Source: Glossina fuscipes (lineage: Eukaryota > Arthropoda > Insecta > Diptera > Glossinidae). Taken from it: 64,000 nucleotides of DNA. The notes beneath the pieces are model-generated. The model was not told the origin of the DNA, did not search any database, and saw only the letters and a program-made list of their open reading frames with translations. The stretch covers positions 9,600,464 to 9,664,463 of the forward strand of contig NW_023998422.1 in NCBI RefSeq assembly GCF_014805625.2, in the 5' to 3' direction. Each line of letters begins with the position of its first letter. Position 1 is the stretch's first letter. Below are positions 11,241-25,100 of this stretch, piece by piece. The translations under genes were made by a program, and so were the position numbers.

Positions 11241-12119
11241 ATATAGGGCATTTTATTGGGGGCCATGACCCACTATAGTATAGGTTTTGCTTGATTTGCT
11301 AAGGCTAGATATTGTCAAACCGCTTAGTTAAGATCATCTTCTCCTGCGGACATCTGACAATGGTTTTGTAACTCGCCACAAAATAAATTTCATTCAACAG
11401 CATGGCTTGTAATAGCATGGAACACATTGAAAAAAAGGCCTCTGCGGGAAGCATCATTATCTTCCTCGAACGAAAGGAAGTCGTTTTTGGCTCGTACCCT
11501 TATTCGGGATGAAATCGGAATTTGCTTTGGGAATCGCAGGTCTAGGCAAATATACTTTCGACAGAAAAACTTCCGCGTATATATTTACATACCTGATAAT
11601 GTTTATGTAAACATGCCTCCAATAGGCGTAAGCAACCTAAAGGAGATGTAAATCGTATATATGATACAGAAAATTTTTGCCAAAACTGATTCCAATCACC
11701 AGATCGAAATACTTATGAACTAAGTTAAAATAATATTTAGCAGTTGTAGTGCATGGCTAGGCTCCATGTGGGAACTCTCAGATAGAGATTAAGAAATAAA
11801 ACTAAAAAAGTTTAGAAAACTGAACCAGTTTTTTGACACTATTCCAAAAGTCGGGGTCATATGAACGCCTACGATTCTGCAACGAGTATGAAAGATAACA
11901 AAAGTTAATTTTAACTAACAGTCAATTAAGATTTCAAACCTGTTGATTAGATTTGAATGAGCTCTTATATCAATTCTTATATCATACAAGCCATAATATA
12001 TTTATTTTTCAGTATATGCTTCTAAAATCAGTTGATAGTCACGTCTAAGAGAAAGAGGGAATGGAGTGCACTTCTAAGACATTGCGTCGCTTTTAAGCCT
12101 ACAAATTGCAGAAAAGGGT

Positions 12120-12290
12120 CTATTAGGTTGTATGCTCACATGGTCTTCAACAGCTTTACCTCTCGGACCAAGACATGTTGATGTACGAAATTTTAGCAAC
12201 AAATATATAGAAAATTGTGACTTATAGGTCGAACGAAGCGAACAGATGGGGAGACAAGCCCAGATTGAAAAAGCTTTTCTTAATTAAAAT
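12120..12290 (-). repeat. Family A dispersed repeat, copy 4
   Basis: The + strand holds TCGGACCAAGACATGTTGATGTACGAAATTTTAGCAACA, then GACTTATAGGTCGAACGAAGCGAACAGATGGGGAGACAAGCCCAGATTG. This corresponds to the ATGTTGGTGTACTAAGTTGCATG...TAGGTTGG...GGACGGACAAGTTTAGATCG part of the 21.1-kb copy, with the same orientation and order. Confidence 0.5.
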
Positions 12291-13214
12291 TAATATCGCT
12301 ATAAAAAAAGAAGGATCTCTTCCATGTAGCTTCTGAGTGCTGCATGTGTCCGCACCACAAGTAGTGTAGAGTACAACAATTTCATGAAATTGTATCCTTG
12401 TACAGGAATATATGCTTTAAAGGATATTTGAATTTATTTAGTGTCTTTGCTTGTTCTATTCTCATTCTATCTCGCTTTCTCTCATTTTGTAATGTGAGAG
12501 CTGTTCACTTATTGAACTGCTATCACAAGTCTTTCTTTACACAATTGTTTACATAATTTAAATAACTGTTTATGTAAATATTAGCAAAGGCTCAAGACAT
12601 CGTAAGGAAGAGATGCTTAATGAACTCCATAAAATCAGTCAACATTGAATGAATATATAGAAGAAATAAATAGAAATAAGCAGAGTATCTAACTAGGTAT
12701 AAAGTAGAAAGAAATGTCAAAGTTTTAAAGGAAAAATCGTCTCAAAGAAAGAGAATCCAACTAAACATTTGAATAATCACTTAGCAGATGACAAAATATA
12801 TGCCTGTATGTGTTGCATTTGCATGCAAGTGTGTGTATAAATTTCTATAATCAGTAAAGTTTCCATCCCTTAGTAATAGAATAAAAAATTTCCACAAAAA
12901 AGGAGGAAGAAGAAGAAGAAGAAGAAGAAAAAAAACATTTGCTATAGGGAGACAACAATTGTGTTTATTTAATTTTTCGCGCTTCATTTGTAGCAGCAAG
13001 AAATGAAAAAAAAATAAATAAATAGACAAAACAGGATGAGACGGCTCTAACAAGAAACGCTAACAACAAATTGTATAATGGTGACAACAATTTACGTTAA
13101 ATGTTTTGATTGGAATTTACAGAATGAGAGCAAACGAAAAGGGGGTTGGATGACTCTCTGCTAACATTTTATATAAATAAACAATTTTTGTTGAATTTAA
13201 AGTAAAGGTGATGG

Positions 13215-13263
13215 CAATGATAATGATGATGATAATGATGATGATGATGATGGCGATGATGAC
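13215..13263. repeat. Imperfect (GAT)n microsatellite
   Basis: GATAATGATGATGATAATGATGATGATGATGATGGCGATGATGAC, with AAT and GGC interruptions. Confidence 0.85.
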
Positions 13264-14214
13264 GCCTTGACGATGTATATTGTATTATAAACGAAAAAGA
13301 GGATGAGCGTAAGGGAAAAAGTGCAAAAAAAAAACCAACATTTAATCCCGAAGGGAGAGAGTTTTAGGAAAAAGGTTACGGACGAAATCGGCGCAGTTTG
13401 TAAGTTGTTAAGCTATTAGATGACACAAAAAAAAGAAGCAGAAATAACATAAACACAACGGTATATACACATATGCACACACACGCACACACACTAACGC
13501 ACACTTACACACATACATACAAAGTCTGACAAGTGTGCGACATGAGTATCCGTTGGTAAATAGCACTTCTTACAAAAACACTTGACAACGTTTAAAGCAA
13601 CAAACGGTAGTTGATGTATTAACAAGATTTACTTACTTAGCGCGCACACAGCCGTGCACACTTCATGCCATGCACAATTTTACGCATTTTCTTAGCCTGT
13701 ATGTGTGACGTAAAAATTTACATGAGAGAGATTTTCAAGAACTTTGTAGTGTTTACGATTAATGAAGTTTCACAATTTCCCTATCAAGGCTTAAAGATCA
13801 ATGCTGTCGTGCATGATCAACTGATGCTGTGACATGTTAGTTCGTTAATCTTTTAAGGACTTCCACAAGAAATACATACATATTTTATTATTCATTATTT
13901 TTTCGATGGCGTAGACGCATTCATAGAAACAACACGAAGCGTACACCGCACACACCGTGAATTACGTATGTTCCTCACCTAATGGTTAGCTTAGTCTTTC
14001 AAAGGTTATTGAATTTACCCGTCGATACCCTTATATATCGACCTATGTGCTTCAAGTGAGCAGTGATATCAATGAACGGAAATGGTGACCCAAATCTTCT
14101 TTTTTCCAAAGTTATCGCAAACATTTTCATACTCGTTACTCTTTCTAGTACACATTACAGGTAAATGTCATCGGAGAGCCAATGACCAATCGCTAACACG
14201 TCGTTCCTTATATG

Positions 14215-14345
14215 TGGAGATGGTCAGACACAAATGGGAAGAAGAGAGATAGGATGCGGCCACAGCCTGGGAAACTAACCCGGTAAGCGTAATGCGTTTA
14301 CCGGCGGACTCACACTCACTGTAGCTACAAGCGTACACTCGTCAT
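14215..14345 (-). repeat. SINE-like repeat family B, copy 3
   Basis: The + strand reads GGATGCGGCCACAGCCTGGGAAACTAACCCGGTAAGCGTAATGCGTTTACCGGCGGACTCACACTCACTGTAGC. It aligns block by block with the copies at 5.3 and 21.3 kb. On the minus strand TACCGGGTTAGTTTCCC is a weak B-box-like segment. Confidence 0.55.
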
Positions 14346-14429
14346 TAAGGTTTCATCTAAATCGCTGGACTTACTGATTGAACGCGCGTGCGTTATATAA
14401 CTATTTGCTTAAAGATTATTGTATGTTCC

Positions 14430-15560
14430 CGCCTAACTGTGCGGTCAAATACCTGTCGGCCTCCTTTGCCTATTTGTTGACTCTTTCCTACAGCCATCTG
14501 CCCCTATACATTTCTGTTTGTCAACTTCTGCGTCTGCGCACCTAAAACATGCTGTTCATCAATTTGCCGCTCTAACCAAGTATTTGTAAATCCGCTCGTC
14601 TATCTGCCCATCTATCTGTAGTCTATGCGCCGTATATTTTATGTGAAGAAAGAATTGCGATATAATGTCCGTAAAGCCTTTTAAATTTTTATAATGCAGA
14701 ACCCTTTTAACCTTTCGAAAATATGATAACAACGCCACCTATGTGATGGGAACAAAAAGCACAGCAAACAGACGTAGGTCGGCGAGAATGGCGGCAAGTT
14801 TACCGGGAGGTTGATAATAACTTCTCATGTTCTTATTTTCTGTTTTTTTTTTTTTTTTTTTGCAAGGTTAGGAGTCAATTGGGACCAAATAAGAAGAACC
14901 AAACCTGTGATGATAGAAAGAGTATGAATTTTTCTATTATATAATATGCATCAAAGCCTTGCGAAGCTTACTGATCATTGTATATATGCCGGTTTGGCAG
15001 TCATCTGTTTTTTTGCCGGTTCGTTTCACTATACTCTCGCTTTTTCCCGATATGTGCAGGCGTCCAACTTTCGATCCATCCATAACTACTCGTCCACACA
15101 TCCGCTTGTTCATATCGCCATCCGTCCATACCTCCATCCATATATATTGCCCTTTGTTAATATGTCCGTCCATCCATATACATGCCTTGATGCTTCCACC
15201 TGTCTATACCTCGATTTTCCCGTACATTCATCGCCCCATACATCTTATAATTGTTGTATACATCGCCTTATCTACCCATCTGTTCATCCATTTTTTGCTT
15301 ATTATTTCAAAAGATCTCTTCCTCTAATTTACTTCAGCTTCATCTATTCACACATCTATCTGCCCACAATTTTGTCTACCATCTCTACTTCTTCTTCTAC
15401 TTTCCATCCCCTCATACGTCCATCTTTCCGTTACTTTGCCTATCTATACCTGCCAGTGCATTTAACTATGTGTCGATCTATTCATACAAATACCTGCCGC
15501 TTTCCGTCTGTTGTCCTATAGCTTCATTCGCTGTTAACTCCTCTCTATTTGCTTTCATTG
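14430..15560. repeat. Cryptically simple CCATC/CTATC-rich region
   Basis: About 1.1 kb of pyrimidine-rich + strand is packed with CCATC, CTATC, CATCC and CTGTC words without strict periodicity (densest 15060-15480). This leaves long open frames in several registers (for example 14946-15521), all rich in Pro, Ser, His, Tyr and Ile. The simultaneous openness and low complexity argue for a degraded microsatellite, perhaps seeded by a family A CTGTCC end, and against a gene. Confidence 0.6.
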
Positions 15561-16869
15561 CTAATAAGCAATAAGCTTTCATGAATAATAAGAAAGATTT
15601 AAAATGATTTCTTTTATCCCAATTAAAATAACAACAAAAATATATCTAATAAACTAAAACTATTACACAGTCAAGCTAGCTTTTATATTTCATTCATGAA
15701 GATATGATATATTTATAAGTGAGTAAGTATAGTAGTGTAGTAAATAGAGTATAGTAATACTGTTCCAGATACTGACTATTAATTCAGTGGCAATGATTCT
15801 TTTATACGCTTTCAAAGATAGGTCCGAAGCTTTTCTTAGTTATATACACAATCTATCGGATATCGGCAATAATTTCAAAATAATATAAAAGTCGCCCAGA
15901 AAATTTTTAAATATTTTTTTAAGAACTTCTTATATTTCCAATTATTTTCTTCAATTTACTGAAAAATCTTTTTTAGATAATTTTTTTTGTATAAACCTTT
16001 GAGTTTTACTTTTTTTCGAATCTTTTGAAATAACGGAAATATTTTTAAAATAAGTTCTTGTGGGTTTTGGACTCCTTTTTGTACTCTTTCACATGACACT
16101 GTTAAGTGTCAAAAAAGACATTGAAGCACCTTTACATGTATTGAAAATAAGCCGTTTAATGTGTGTTCATATCCACTATATAGGTCGCTTGGTTAATTAA
16201 AAAAAAAAAAAAAAAAAATTTTTTTTTCATTTTGATATCTGAAGTTTATTTATATCAACATAATACAATGTCGTCCAAGTTAACCGCAAAACATCACTTG
16301 TGCACATATACAGAGTTTAAGGAGCAGAGAATGAATTAAACCGGTTCGGAGAACGTACACGAGACCTCACACTTGCTTTCATTATTATTTGTATAAGAGA
16401 TCCCATGTATATATGTAAACATGTGTTTACAAAACAACTATTCTTCGAAATTACACACAACCCCACTATCTATACACACAATAAAATATTTCATAAGATT
16501 TTTCTTATTATTGCCATCACACATACCTTGAGTGGAACATATCCCAAAATACGTTTATATTCAATGATAATTACGCTACAAATCAATTTGATTTTGATTT
16601 GATGATGAGTTGATGTGACAGAGAGCTATAATGTTATACATTGTACTATTCATAGTGTCTTGTAGTGAGTACAAGTCTTCTCGCATTTGTTTGCTTGGCA
16701 TTTGTTATTTGTCTAAATCAATCACGGCTACGCCTTTTAATCATCGGGTCATACATACATGCATACATTCATTTTATTACAATGACATACATTCAACGCT
16801 TGCAGCTCTTGAGTTTACTTTACGCACGCAATCACACCATATGTCATATGAATTGATATAAATTTATTA

Positions 16870-16955
16870 TTGACACATACATATACATACGTATATACAT
16901 ATATATACGTACATGTGTATATGTATATATACATATCATTGTATGTATGTGAATG
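16870..16955. repeat. Alternating purine-pyrimidine (ACATATAC)n-type tract
   Basis: Over 80 bp of TA/CA/CG dinucleotides such as ACATACATATACATACGTATATAC and GTACATGTGTATATGTATATATAC. The arms are partly self-complementary. It is a non-coding microsatellite-like tract. Confidence 0.75.
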
Positions 16956-17469
16956 TGATTGTTGCTATATATGCATCACTTCAATATTGCATCCACTATC
17001 AAAGAAGCTTAACCATGCTCATCGTTTCGTAGTAATTCAAGATTTCGCCTTACAAAGGAAAACATATGTTTTCCCTATGAATAAAACGATCTTTTAAATC
17101 GACAGAATTAGCTGCAGACGTTTCCATGCCTAAGCAAGGTCTACGTAACAAAAGAACTTCCTTCTTCCCGCCCACGCTGCTACGTTTCGTATTATGATGT
17201 GCGTTCATTTCCATATCGAGTTATTTTTCCGTCGTCGCTTCCACTTCGATAACACACTCTCCTCAACTATGCTTCTTTCTCTATGCAAAATTTTGTCATT
17301 GTGTGCAAGCTAATGATAGCGTTACCTCTAACCACTTCCTATTGGCCTATAAGCCAGTCACCAGAGGGCAGATTACTAAAGGATATATGTAGGCGGATAT
17401 ATCCTATTGTAGACTGCATACGTAAAACCTGTTTGAAAATAGAGAAGTTTGCTCAATTTTATTATTTTT

Positions 17470-17636
17470 ATTTAGTATTTATTTAGCCAGAGAAATAAAT
17501 TGTGAGACTAACATCTTAAAGCACCAGCGTCTAAGGCTGTCTGAAAACCCTATCGCACTTGAGACTTAAACTCACGACCATTGAGCCATTAGACGAGGCC
17601 CTTTGTCTTCTCGACCGCTCAAGCCCAACTTTGCTT
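17470..17636 (-). repeat. SINE family A, copy 2
   Basis: The minus strand reads GCTTGAGCGGTCGAGAAGAC, then CAATGGTCGTGAGTTTAAGTCTCAAGTGCG, GCCTTAGACGCTGGTGCTTTAAGATGTTAGTCT and ATTTATTTCTCTGGCTAAATAAAT. It follows copy 1 through head, body and end motif, with about one-quarter divergence by eye. Both boxes survive in altered form. It is complete or nearly so. Confidence 0.75.
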
Positions 17637-19974
17637 TCAGACACGCCCCAAGCTTTTATCAAGATATGACACAAACGTACCGTCGAATAAATGTTATTCA
17701 TCTCAAAAGTTACCTTTCAGATGGCATGCTTGTGGTACATGCCAACGATTCTTTGATCTGCGACTAGAAAAATCTTAGCTAAAGTTGCACAAGAAAGCAT
17801 ATTAGAATCCCTTAAACATTAATTACCTGGAGCCAACCCTGGTGGTCCCTTATCATTCAGCTACTTTTGCTGATGATATTGCTGTTCTAAGTAATCCCAC
17901 CAATTCCGTGACAGCCTTGTTATAGCTACGATCAGGCGCGAATATCGACTTGATAGCTGCGGTTTAAAAAAAATAAAAAAGGTGGCAATATATCTGCCCG
18001 AACAGCTGCAGTGGACTTTCAAATTGTGCCGCGGGTTGCGTTGACTTTACATCTGCTCCTGTAATGTCTGCGCATCTTTTCGTGTAATCGCTTGTACGTA
18101 GGTCCACTTGTCTGTCTGCCTGTGCGTCTATCTGATTCTCTACCTATGAGACTATGTGTCAGTCCACTTTCTGAACGCTTGTCCATCGAATCACGTATCC
18201 ACCTGTCTATCTATGTATTTGCCATTTTTCTCTTCCATGTATCTGTCTATCCGTTACACTTCTGTCTGCCTTTTCGTTGTCCTTTCAATGCTCTGCTCAC
18301 TCATAAATCTGTCTTTCCTTGTTATCCGCTTCATGATTTGTGATACAAGGATAAATTTAGTTTTTGCGAATGTTTGTCACACCTAGAAGGACTTGAGAGC
18401 GATATTCGGATATTTAAAGTGATTGCAGTTTATTTATTTATTTTTCTGTCTCTCTCTGTCTATTTGCTTATTCACTCTTTACTTGTTCTCCCACCCGTCT
18501 ATGGATTTGTCTTAAACTAATATTTGTCACTGATTGATGGGCAGAGATAAATATGAAACTGGACATGATGGTTGTGTTTCGTAATCTCTGAGATGCGGAT
18601 TATGAACAATTCGTTCCACTCGTTTCCGTACATGCTAATGACATTTAGGTCTTTTCAAAGGAATGCAATTAAAAAAGACAAATTTTTAAGAAAACGTTTA
18701 CCCAGTTAAAAGATTTTTATATGAAATCTAGTGAAGCTATAATACTGATTACTGACGATTTCTTTCAAAGCAAATACACTTTACTGCTTACCCTTTTTAG
18801 AAATGTGACAATGCTTTATAAAACGATTAGCAAAATGCCCTATGATGGATGGTTGGCTTCGTTATAAGAGAATAATTCTCAACTTGATAAGCTCTGTTTA
18901 AAGTTCTTTTCTTTTTTCAAAAATTTCAAAAAATATTTCCTCCCACTCATTAGTTGTGTAATTAATACTTATACGGCGCGAAAGAACGAACACATTGTGT
19001 GTGAGAACAATTATATTTAACACAAAACATATATAAATCGAAGACACTCTACTCTAACTTCATAACTTGGGAACGTAACGAACCGTATAATTTAATCATT
19101 TTAAATTTAAATTTATTTAATAAAAAAAAAAAAAAAAAACGACATCAGCAACAACAAGAAGAGAAAAACAAAAGAATTTGTTCAACACAAAAAGCAAATT
19201 AAAAAAGCAGTAAAATAATAATTAATTCACAAAAAAAGTGAAAAAAAATCAATTTTTTTTTTGTTGTTTTTTTTTTTTCAGTAAAAACATTTTTTGAACA
19301 CGATATCCCCGGTCTAGAGAGGGCCGATCAAATTACTTGTACCGTACAGTTGAGATTTCTTACCTTAGTTTGTACTTTAAGCGCTGTTACTCTTCGTGCT
19401 GCTGCTGCTGCTGTTCTTGTTCTAGTTGCTTGCGATACTTTTTTCTTTTTTTGTTTTTTTTTTTTTTTTTTGGTTGTTTTGTTTTATTTGCTAAGCTATC
19501 AACTACACTTCAGTGATTAAATTCATTTAGAGATCTTTATACATATCCGGGCGTATATGCGTACATATATGAAAATCTCTAGCGCAACTCATACGTATTA
19601 TGTTCGACTGACATGAGCCGATTAAGAATTCTTTGTTATGGAGAGCATTGAATTTCAACGGCAAGATGTCAGTCAAGCGATATGAGCAAAATATCGTAAT
19701 TACGTGTCATTTAGGTAGGTGCCAGTGTGCCATTGGTTCGGTATCATGTTACACCTTATGTACAGCACACATAAACACACAACGCCAGCACTAAGAGAGC
19801 AAAACCGTTGAGAACAATTTTCAAACGACAGCGAAGTGTGTTTTACTGAAATAAACCCTTTTTCGTTTTTTGTTTTCATTTCGAACACTATACGAGCGAC
19901 TGGACGAATGATCACATCAGAAGTTTGTCGTTATAATTTCATTTTGAACGGTTAGTTATTGCTCGAATTTATAT

Positions 19975-20007
19975 AGACATAAATATATATATATATATAC
20001 ATATATT

Positions 20008-20042
<35 letters not shown>
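19975..20042. repeat. (TA)n microsatellite
   Basis: More than 50 bp of TA units with a few C/G interruptions. Confidence 0.9.
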
Positions 20043-21054
20043 CGATCCATGTATTGATGTTTAAGTTAGTTAAAAAAAAAAATTCATGTTTAATCAATTG
20101 TGTGGAAAATATTAAAAACATTTTCCATTCAAGCGTATTTAAGCAAAGTGGTCGGGAGCTCAACGGCAGTGTGCAGTGTGCGTTCGTTTATGAAAATGGA
20201 TATGTTACCTTTGAATGATAAGAAAACAAACAACAAACAATTTGACCTTGAAATATTATCTTTTAGCTACCACAGAAGATGATGAACTAATATCGTCTAA
20301 CCTCAGTCATATGGATAAGCGGTATTGATAACTTAAGTAAAGCTACCACAGCAACATTGCTTTAGCAGCTTTTGTGCCACAAAAAAAAAAAAAACATTTT
20401 GCGACAAAGTTTTCTGAATTATGTTTATTCCGTATGATTAAATTTTTGATAAAACTCTTCAAAAATCATTTGCAACATAAGATTTTGGAAAGCATCTTAA
20501 CAACCACGAAAATCATATTTGCCTTGCAGCGACCTGTGGATAGCCACGAGTTCTAAAAGAATAAATGAAAATCACAAAGTTTCTTGTTAACTGCGTGCGG
20601 GCCATTAAGAATATATTGTAATTCTGCTCTTTTGAAGTTTGCGTAGGTTTTTTAACAATCGCAAGTGGGTTCCAAAAGAGATCGCATCTATTTTGTAACT
20701 GATTTATGCCTTTGAGCTGAAAGAACACGCGGCGAATTTCAGTTTTTTGTTCTCTTTCTGATGTGATGATGAGATTTCTAATAGAAGACGACGATTGAAG
20801 TAATAGATGGACTTTAACGCATCAGGTCCGACTTTCATAATCGGCAAACTGGAGTTTAAGCAATAGATAGCCGATTGAATCGCTCTAGAAGTCCATTTTT
20901 ATCTTTTTTTTTTACGATCAACTACTAGAGGATATCTCCTAAATGTGTAACGAGGAGCGACCCGAAACAATTAAAAACACTGTAGTGGACAGCCAACCCT
21001 TATATACACTATGTCACTATATAACAAACTATATATTCACTCATATAACAAACT

Positions 21055-21300
21055 TTCAAAATAAGGCGTTATACGGGAAGTTGTCGAAAAAGTGGTCCGA
21101 TCCGAAGCATTTTCGAAAGCACAACATGTTGGTGTACTAAGTTGCATGAAAATGTATCACAAATCGCAGTTTGTAGGTTGGAAAACAAGAAAACAGGTCA
21201 GAAGGGCGACTGGACGGACGGACAAGTTTAGATCGATTCAAAAAGTGATTCCGAATCGATCGATATAATAAGAGTTGGGCTCAGTATTGCATATATCCGC
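21055..21300 (-). repeat. Family A dispersed repeat, copy 5
   Basis: The + strand has AAATAAGGCGTTATACGGGAAGTTGTCG, GTGGTCCGATCCGAAGCATTTTC, CATGTTGGTGTACTAAGTTGCATG, GGACGGACGGACAAGTTTAGATCGATTC and GTGATTCCGAATCGATCG. It is the longest well-preserved copy. Its reverse complement aligns along its length with the + copy at 58.3 kb. Confidence 0.65.
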
Positions 21301-21337
21301 TCAACCTTCTGCAACCTTCTGCCATAAAAACAATGTT

Positions 21338-21478
21338 GTTAGAGAAAGACAGGGAGTGACCGGCGGATTCGACCGGTAAGTGTTACGCCTTTAGCGACCA
21401 AGCACTCACTACAGCACAGAATACATACAAACCGTAATTGTAGTACGTTCTACTGCACCGGGAACCGGATTAGCGGAT
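21338..21478 (-). repeat. SINE-like repeat family B, copy 4
   Basis: The + strand reads GAGAAAGACAGGGAGTGACCGGCGGATTCGACCGGTAAGTGTTACGCCTTTAGCGACCAAGCACTCACTACAGC, then CGTTCTACTGCACCGGGAACCGG. On the minus strand GGTCGCTAAAGGCG and CCGGTCGAATCCGCCGG resemble tRNA A- and B-box regions, the latter able to form a T-arm hairpin. It directly follows a family A copy. Confidence 0.6.
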
Positions 21479-22650
21479 ATGCAAACGTGCAAACAGTAAA
21501 TTCAAACATTTGTGCTGCTCAAGGACGAATGCAAAGAAAACGGCTAAATTTTCGAACTCTCATTTTTCGACTATAAACTTAGGCCATACGGTCTTGGTTC
21601 GTCGATTCCGAAAATCACTTTGATCGTCTTGAAATGTACCAAAAAGGGGGATGAGACTAATATACTGCCCTCTTATGGTAGTACAGTCAAAACACAAGGA
21701 CTTGGTTGCATATATTTTTTACGCTGATCCAGTTAGCGTGTAATAAAGAGAAAAACGAAACTAACATTCCGACATTCTTCGGCGGTAGCATCAGAACAGG
21801 TGTGTTTCACTCTACCCTGATCGAAGTAAATGACGGTAGAAATCCCGAGAGGAGAAACGTCTTTTCCTAAGCTGGAGCGATTTTTTTCGATTAGTTTGAC
21901 TTTGCCGTCTGATCATAGTGCACCTAACACTAGGCTACATGAGTGTATGAAACTTCATTTGATCCTGAAATGATGCAATTCTTTATTGTAGGAGACTGAA
22001 ATGATAGACGACCTTGGTTCTCACACATGTTGCCTTCACAATTCGCCTTATTTTCAGTTCTTTTGAGGTTATGTCACTGCATATTTTCTGCTTTTCATTA
22101 AACATGTAATTTGTTAAAGTCCGACATTTAATTATAGAATCATGTTTGGCTGGTTCAACAATGTAGAGAGTCGACCAAATGTTTACCTTTCGTTTGTTCT
22201 ACTTTCCTCTTTACTTAAATAACTTTGAAAGCCACTAAGCTTAACCTACACTTAACCAATCTGTTCTTAATATGTTTCTTAACAAAAAACTTAAGAAGAA
22301 AAAAGAAAAAAGTTGAAAGTTCAAGAGCAGTTTGTCTTAAATTATTTGCTAGTTCCATAGTATAGTTAGTTACGCCCATCAAAAACCTTAAATAGCTATT
22401 TAAGAAAACGATCTTTAATGTTTAATGAATAGATTTTGAAAGCTTCATTTTCACACTTAAACTCAATCACATCTGATAGAGTTTACAAAGCGAACATCAA
22501 TCTATCAACGGCAGCACACGTTAAAATAACATTTAAACCGTCATTTAGATTTCATATGAGTTCGTAGGGATATCATCGCAACACACACAGTATGCATGCA
22601 ATAATGGTTAAGAATGTATAAAGTTTGATGAGATTGCATGATGTACTATA

Positions 22651-22695
22651 TGATGTGATGTGATGTGATGTGATGTGATGTGATGTGATGTGATG
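22651..22695. repeat. (TGATG)9 pentanucleotide array
   Basis: Nine uninterrupted TGATG units. An imperfect CCGA repeat (CACCGACCGACCGACGACC) begins about 10 bp later. Confidence 0.95.
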
Positions 22696-22871
22696 ATGAG
22701 ATTGCCACCGACCGACCGACGACCATAACCGATAAGAGATACCAACCAGTTTATACACTCAATTTGCTATGAGCTGCGAAAAACGTTTCTGATGTGAATG
22801 CCATTAATCACTCAACACGCACCAACCAGTACAATGGCATTAAATGCAACTTAAAGCCGGAATATAGCTGG

Positions 22872-22913
22872 CCAACAACAACAACAACAACGATAACAAT
22901 AAAAACAACCAAG

Positions 22914-22957
<44 letters not shown>
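22872..22957. repeat. (CAA)n microsatellite
   Basis: Two CAA blocks separated by about 25 bp, the second with about fourteen perfect units. They produce artificial poly-Thr and poly-Cys reading frames. Confidence 0.95.
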
Positions 22958-24239
22958 AAACAGAAAAAGGGCAATGAATGTAAAGAAAAGTTCCTGATGA
23001 AACTGATGAGCTCCAAAGATGATGGAACACCATCAAGTCAAAATGAGTGATGATTATGAGTAGTTATTTTGCACCACAATTCCATACGAAATGTGCGGTG
23101 AAATGGTTAGAAAAAAAAAAAAAAACAAAAAAAACAAAAATGATTAAGAAGCCTGATAGAGACCATGCCACCACTGCCACCATCATCACATATATATTCA
23201 GTCAGGCATGAAACAGAAAATCGTTACACAACAGGAACCAATAATTATGACAACGTAGGAGCTAGCATGTTGCCATTAGCCGCCCCAAAGGGAGACTTCA
23301 GTGAATTTAACGAACGGAGAGGAAACTCTTTACGAAGGACACGAGCAAAAGCATAAAAAAAAAAGAAGAGAAGAGAAGTATGACAGTCATGTTTGATGAC
23401 TAAATTTTGAAAAGTGAGATGTTACCACAAATCGCGCAGAGATATAAATATATCTAGATACACGTATATATATATATATACATTTATACGTATGCATGTA
23501 TACATAAACACATTACGGGCGTTTAGATATGAAACATTATTCGCTAAACTGTCCATTAGTCAACAACAATGACTGCCGCACTGCATCGCAAATCATCAAA
23601 GGCCAAATACCGACCGACCAACCAGCCAACCAACATAATCAACCAGCTGATCTGACTTAACAATGTGTGAAGCAAGTTAAATGAACTAAATACGTGTACG
23701 TGTTGGTCAGTGTTATACGTACGTACATACACGAAATGCCGCCAACTTATGAAGCTTTAACTAATTGCTCTCATCATAATAATTACAGAGAGGTTAAAAT
23801 GTTACATTTAACTTTTACTTTTATCTATGCATGTATTACACATATATGTATATATATATATATTTATAAGATATATATATGCGTTTGTGTGTACACTAAA
23901 AGAGATGTCAAAAATTTTTTATTATTAATCTGCAACGATCATGCGTTTTCAAGAAATAATTGTATAGAAAAAGAAAATTATCTTAAAACAAAGCCACGCT
24001 GGTAGAGATCATCTTTTGAAATCTTCGCATATTGCGTTTAGTGTTTTTGGTATTTGGATATGATATATTCATAAGAGCTTCCAAATTATTGGTTTGCTTA
24101 AGGAGGATCTTTTAATTATATATCAACCATTAGCAAAATTGTAAAGAATCAACAAAATCTTCTCATAGTGTAACGAGAGAGTGTATGTCTTCGCGTTCCA
24201 ATGCAAAGTCACGAAATGAATCGCTTTGGCTTTAGTTCT

Positions 24240-25100
24240 TGGCAGTGGCTCTAGCTTTAGGGTAGATATTTGATAATGATCGTAAGCAGAGTGCCGTTGA
24301 TATGGATGCTATGGGCAATCCATAGTGCGATTGCACTTGCTCATGCCTCTCCCTCGCAAATTTTAGGATTCTTATGAATCCCGCCACCTTCTCAGCTTCG
24401 AAGCGCTTGTTAAATACCTAGTATCTTTTTTTGCGTACAGGAAATGATGGGTCGTTTCCTTTGTCAGCTGAAAGAGGCTACATGAACCGTTGATGCCTAT
24501 ACTTTTCAGGTGCTACGTGAGGGGGTTTCAGTTTCAATAGCTACTAGTAGACTACGCCATAACATTTATTTGATCTTATAGCTTTCCGTTGTTCTGCACT
24601 GTGCTTCCAATAGTTTACTGGATTGTTCTGTGCCAGCCTCTCGATGTGGCTCCCTGGTGTGCCACAGAAAGGTTTTTAAACCTATCGTAGTTCTTCGGGC
24701 TCCTCTCTTAGCTAAACTGGCAGCCCTTTCGTTGGCTTCGATGCCTGAATGTCTGCTTCGTTGTACTTACGTAGCTCAGTCAAGGCTTGAAGGCACTCCA
24801 ACACAAGCTTAGAGGTTATTGTTTCCCATTTGAACATTAAGTAGAAGAAAGAAAACATTGCGGGGACGTTAAACAATAAGGTGTTAGATGGGCCTTACAT
24901 TAACCCCAGCTGCGGGAAAAAATGGCTTATATTTATTTCACTTACATGAGGAACTCTCCTACTCCAAATAATCCGTTGTAAGGCCAAACAGGCTATCTGG
25001 GCAGATTCTCTCATAAAACTGCATAGGTATCAGCAAGTCTCTCAGCTTATAAGAAGACCTTTCCTAGACCAACGCATTCACTTAATGCTTCCTTTGGTAA
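24240..25100 (-). pseudogene. Non-LTR retrotransposon relic (RNase H and C-terminal region)
   Basis: On the minus strand, L-E-C-L-Q-A-L-T-E-L-R-K-Y-N-E-A (about 24760-24810) is followed after a frameshift by H-S-G-I-E-A-N-E-R-A-A-S-L-A-K-R-G-A (about 24699-24754). The latter is the HSGIxGNExADxLAKxGA motif of LINE RNase H domains. Further 3', in another frame, H-L-K-S-I-G-I-N-G-S-C-S-L-F-Q-L-T-K-E-T-T-H-H-F (about 24443-24512) matches the post-RNase H segment HLxKxGLxxxxxCRxCxxxxETxxHxL, with its Cys residues mostly lost. This layout fits Jockey- or R1/LOA-type elements that carry an RNase H. Stops and frameshifts throughout mean it is inactive. It ends about 200 bp upstream of the last Optix exon, antisense to the gene. 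The outer limits are estimates. Confidence 0.65.

Noticed and set aside
14946..15521. 191-codon open frame
   Set aside because: It lies in a cryptically simple CCATC/CTATC region where several frames are open at once. The translation is dominated by H, P, S, I and Y and has no domain.
22651..22695. CRISPR-like array
   Set aside because: A pentanucleotide microsatellite with no spacers, in a eukaryotic intron.
22851..23036. Cys-rich and Thr-rich ORFs
   Set aside because: They arise from the (CAA)n microsatellite read on both strands.
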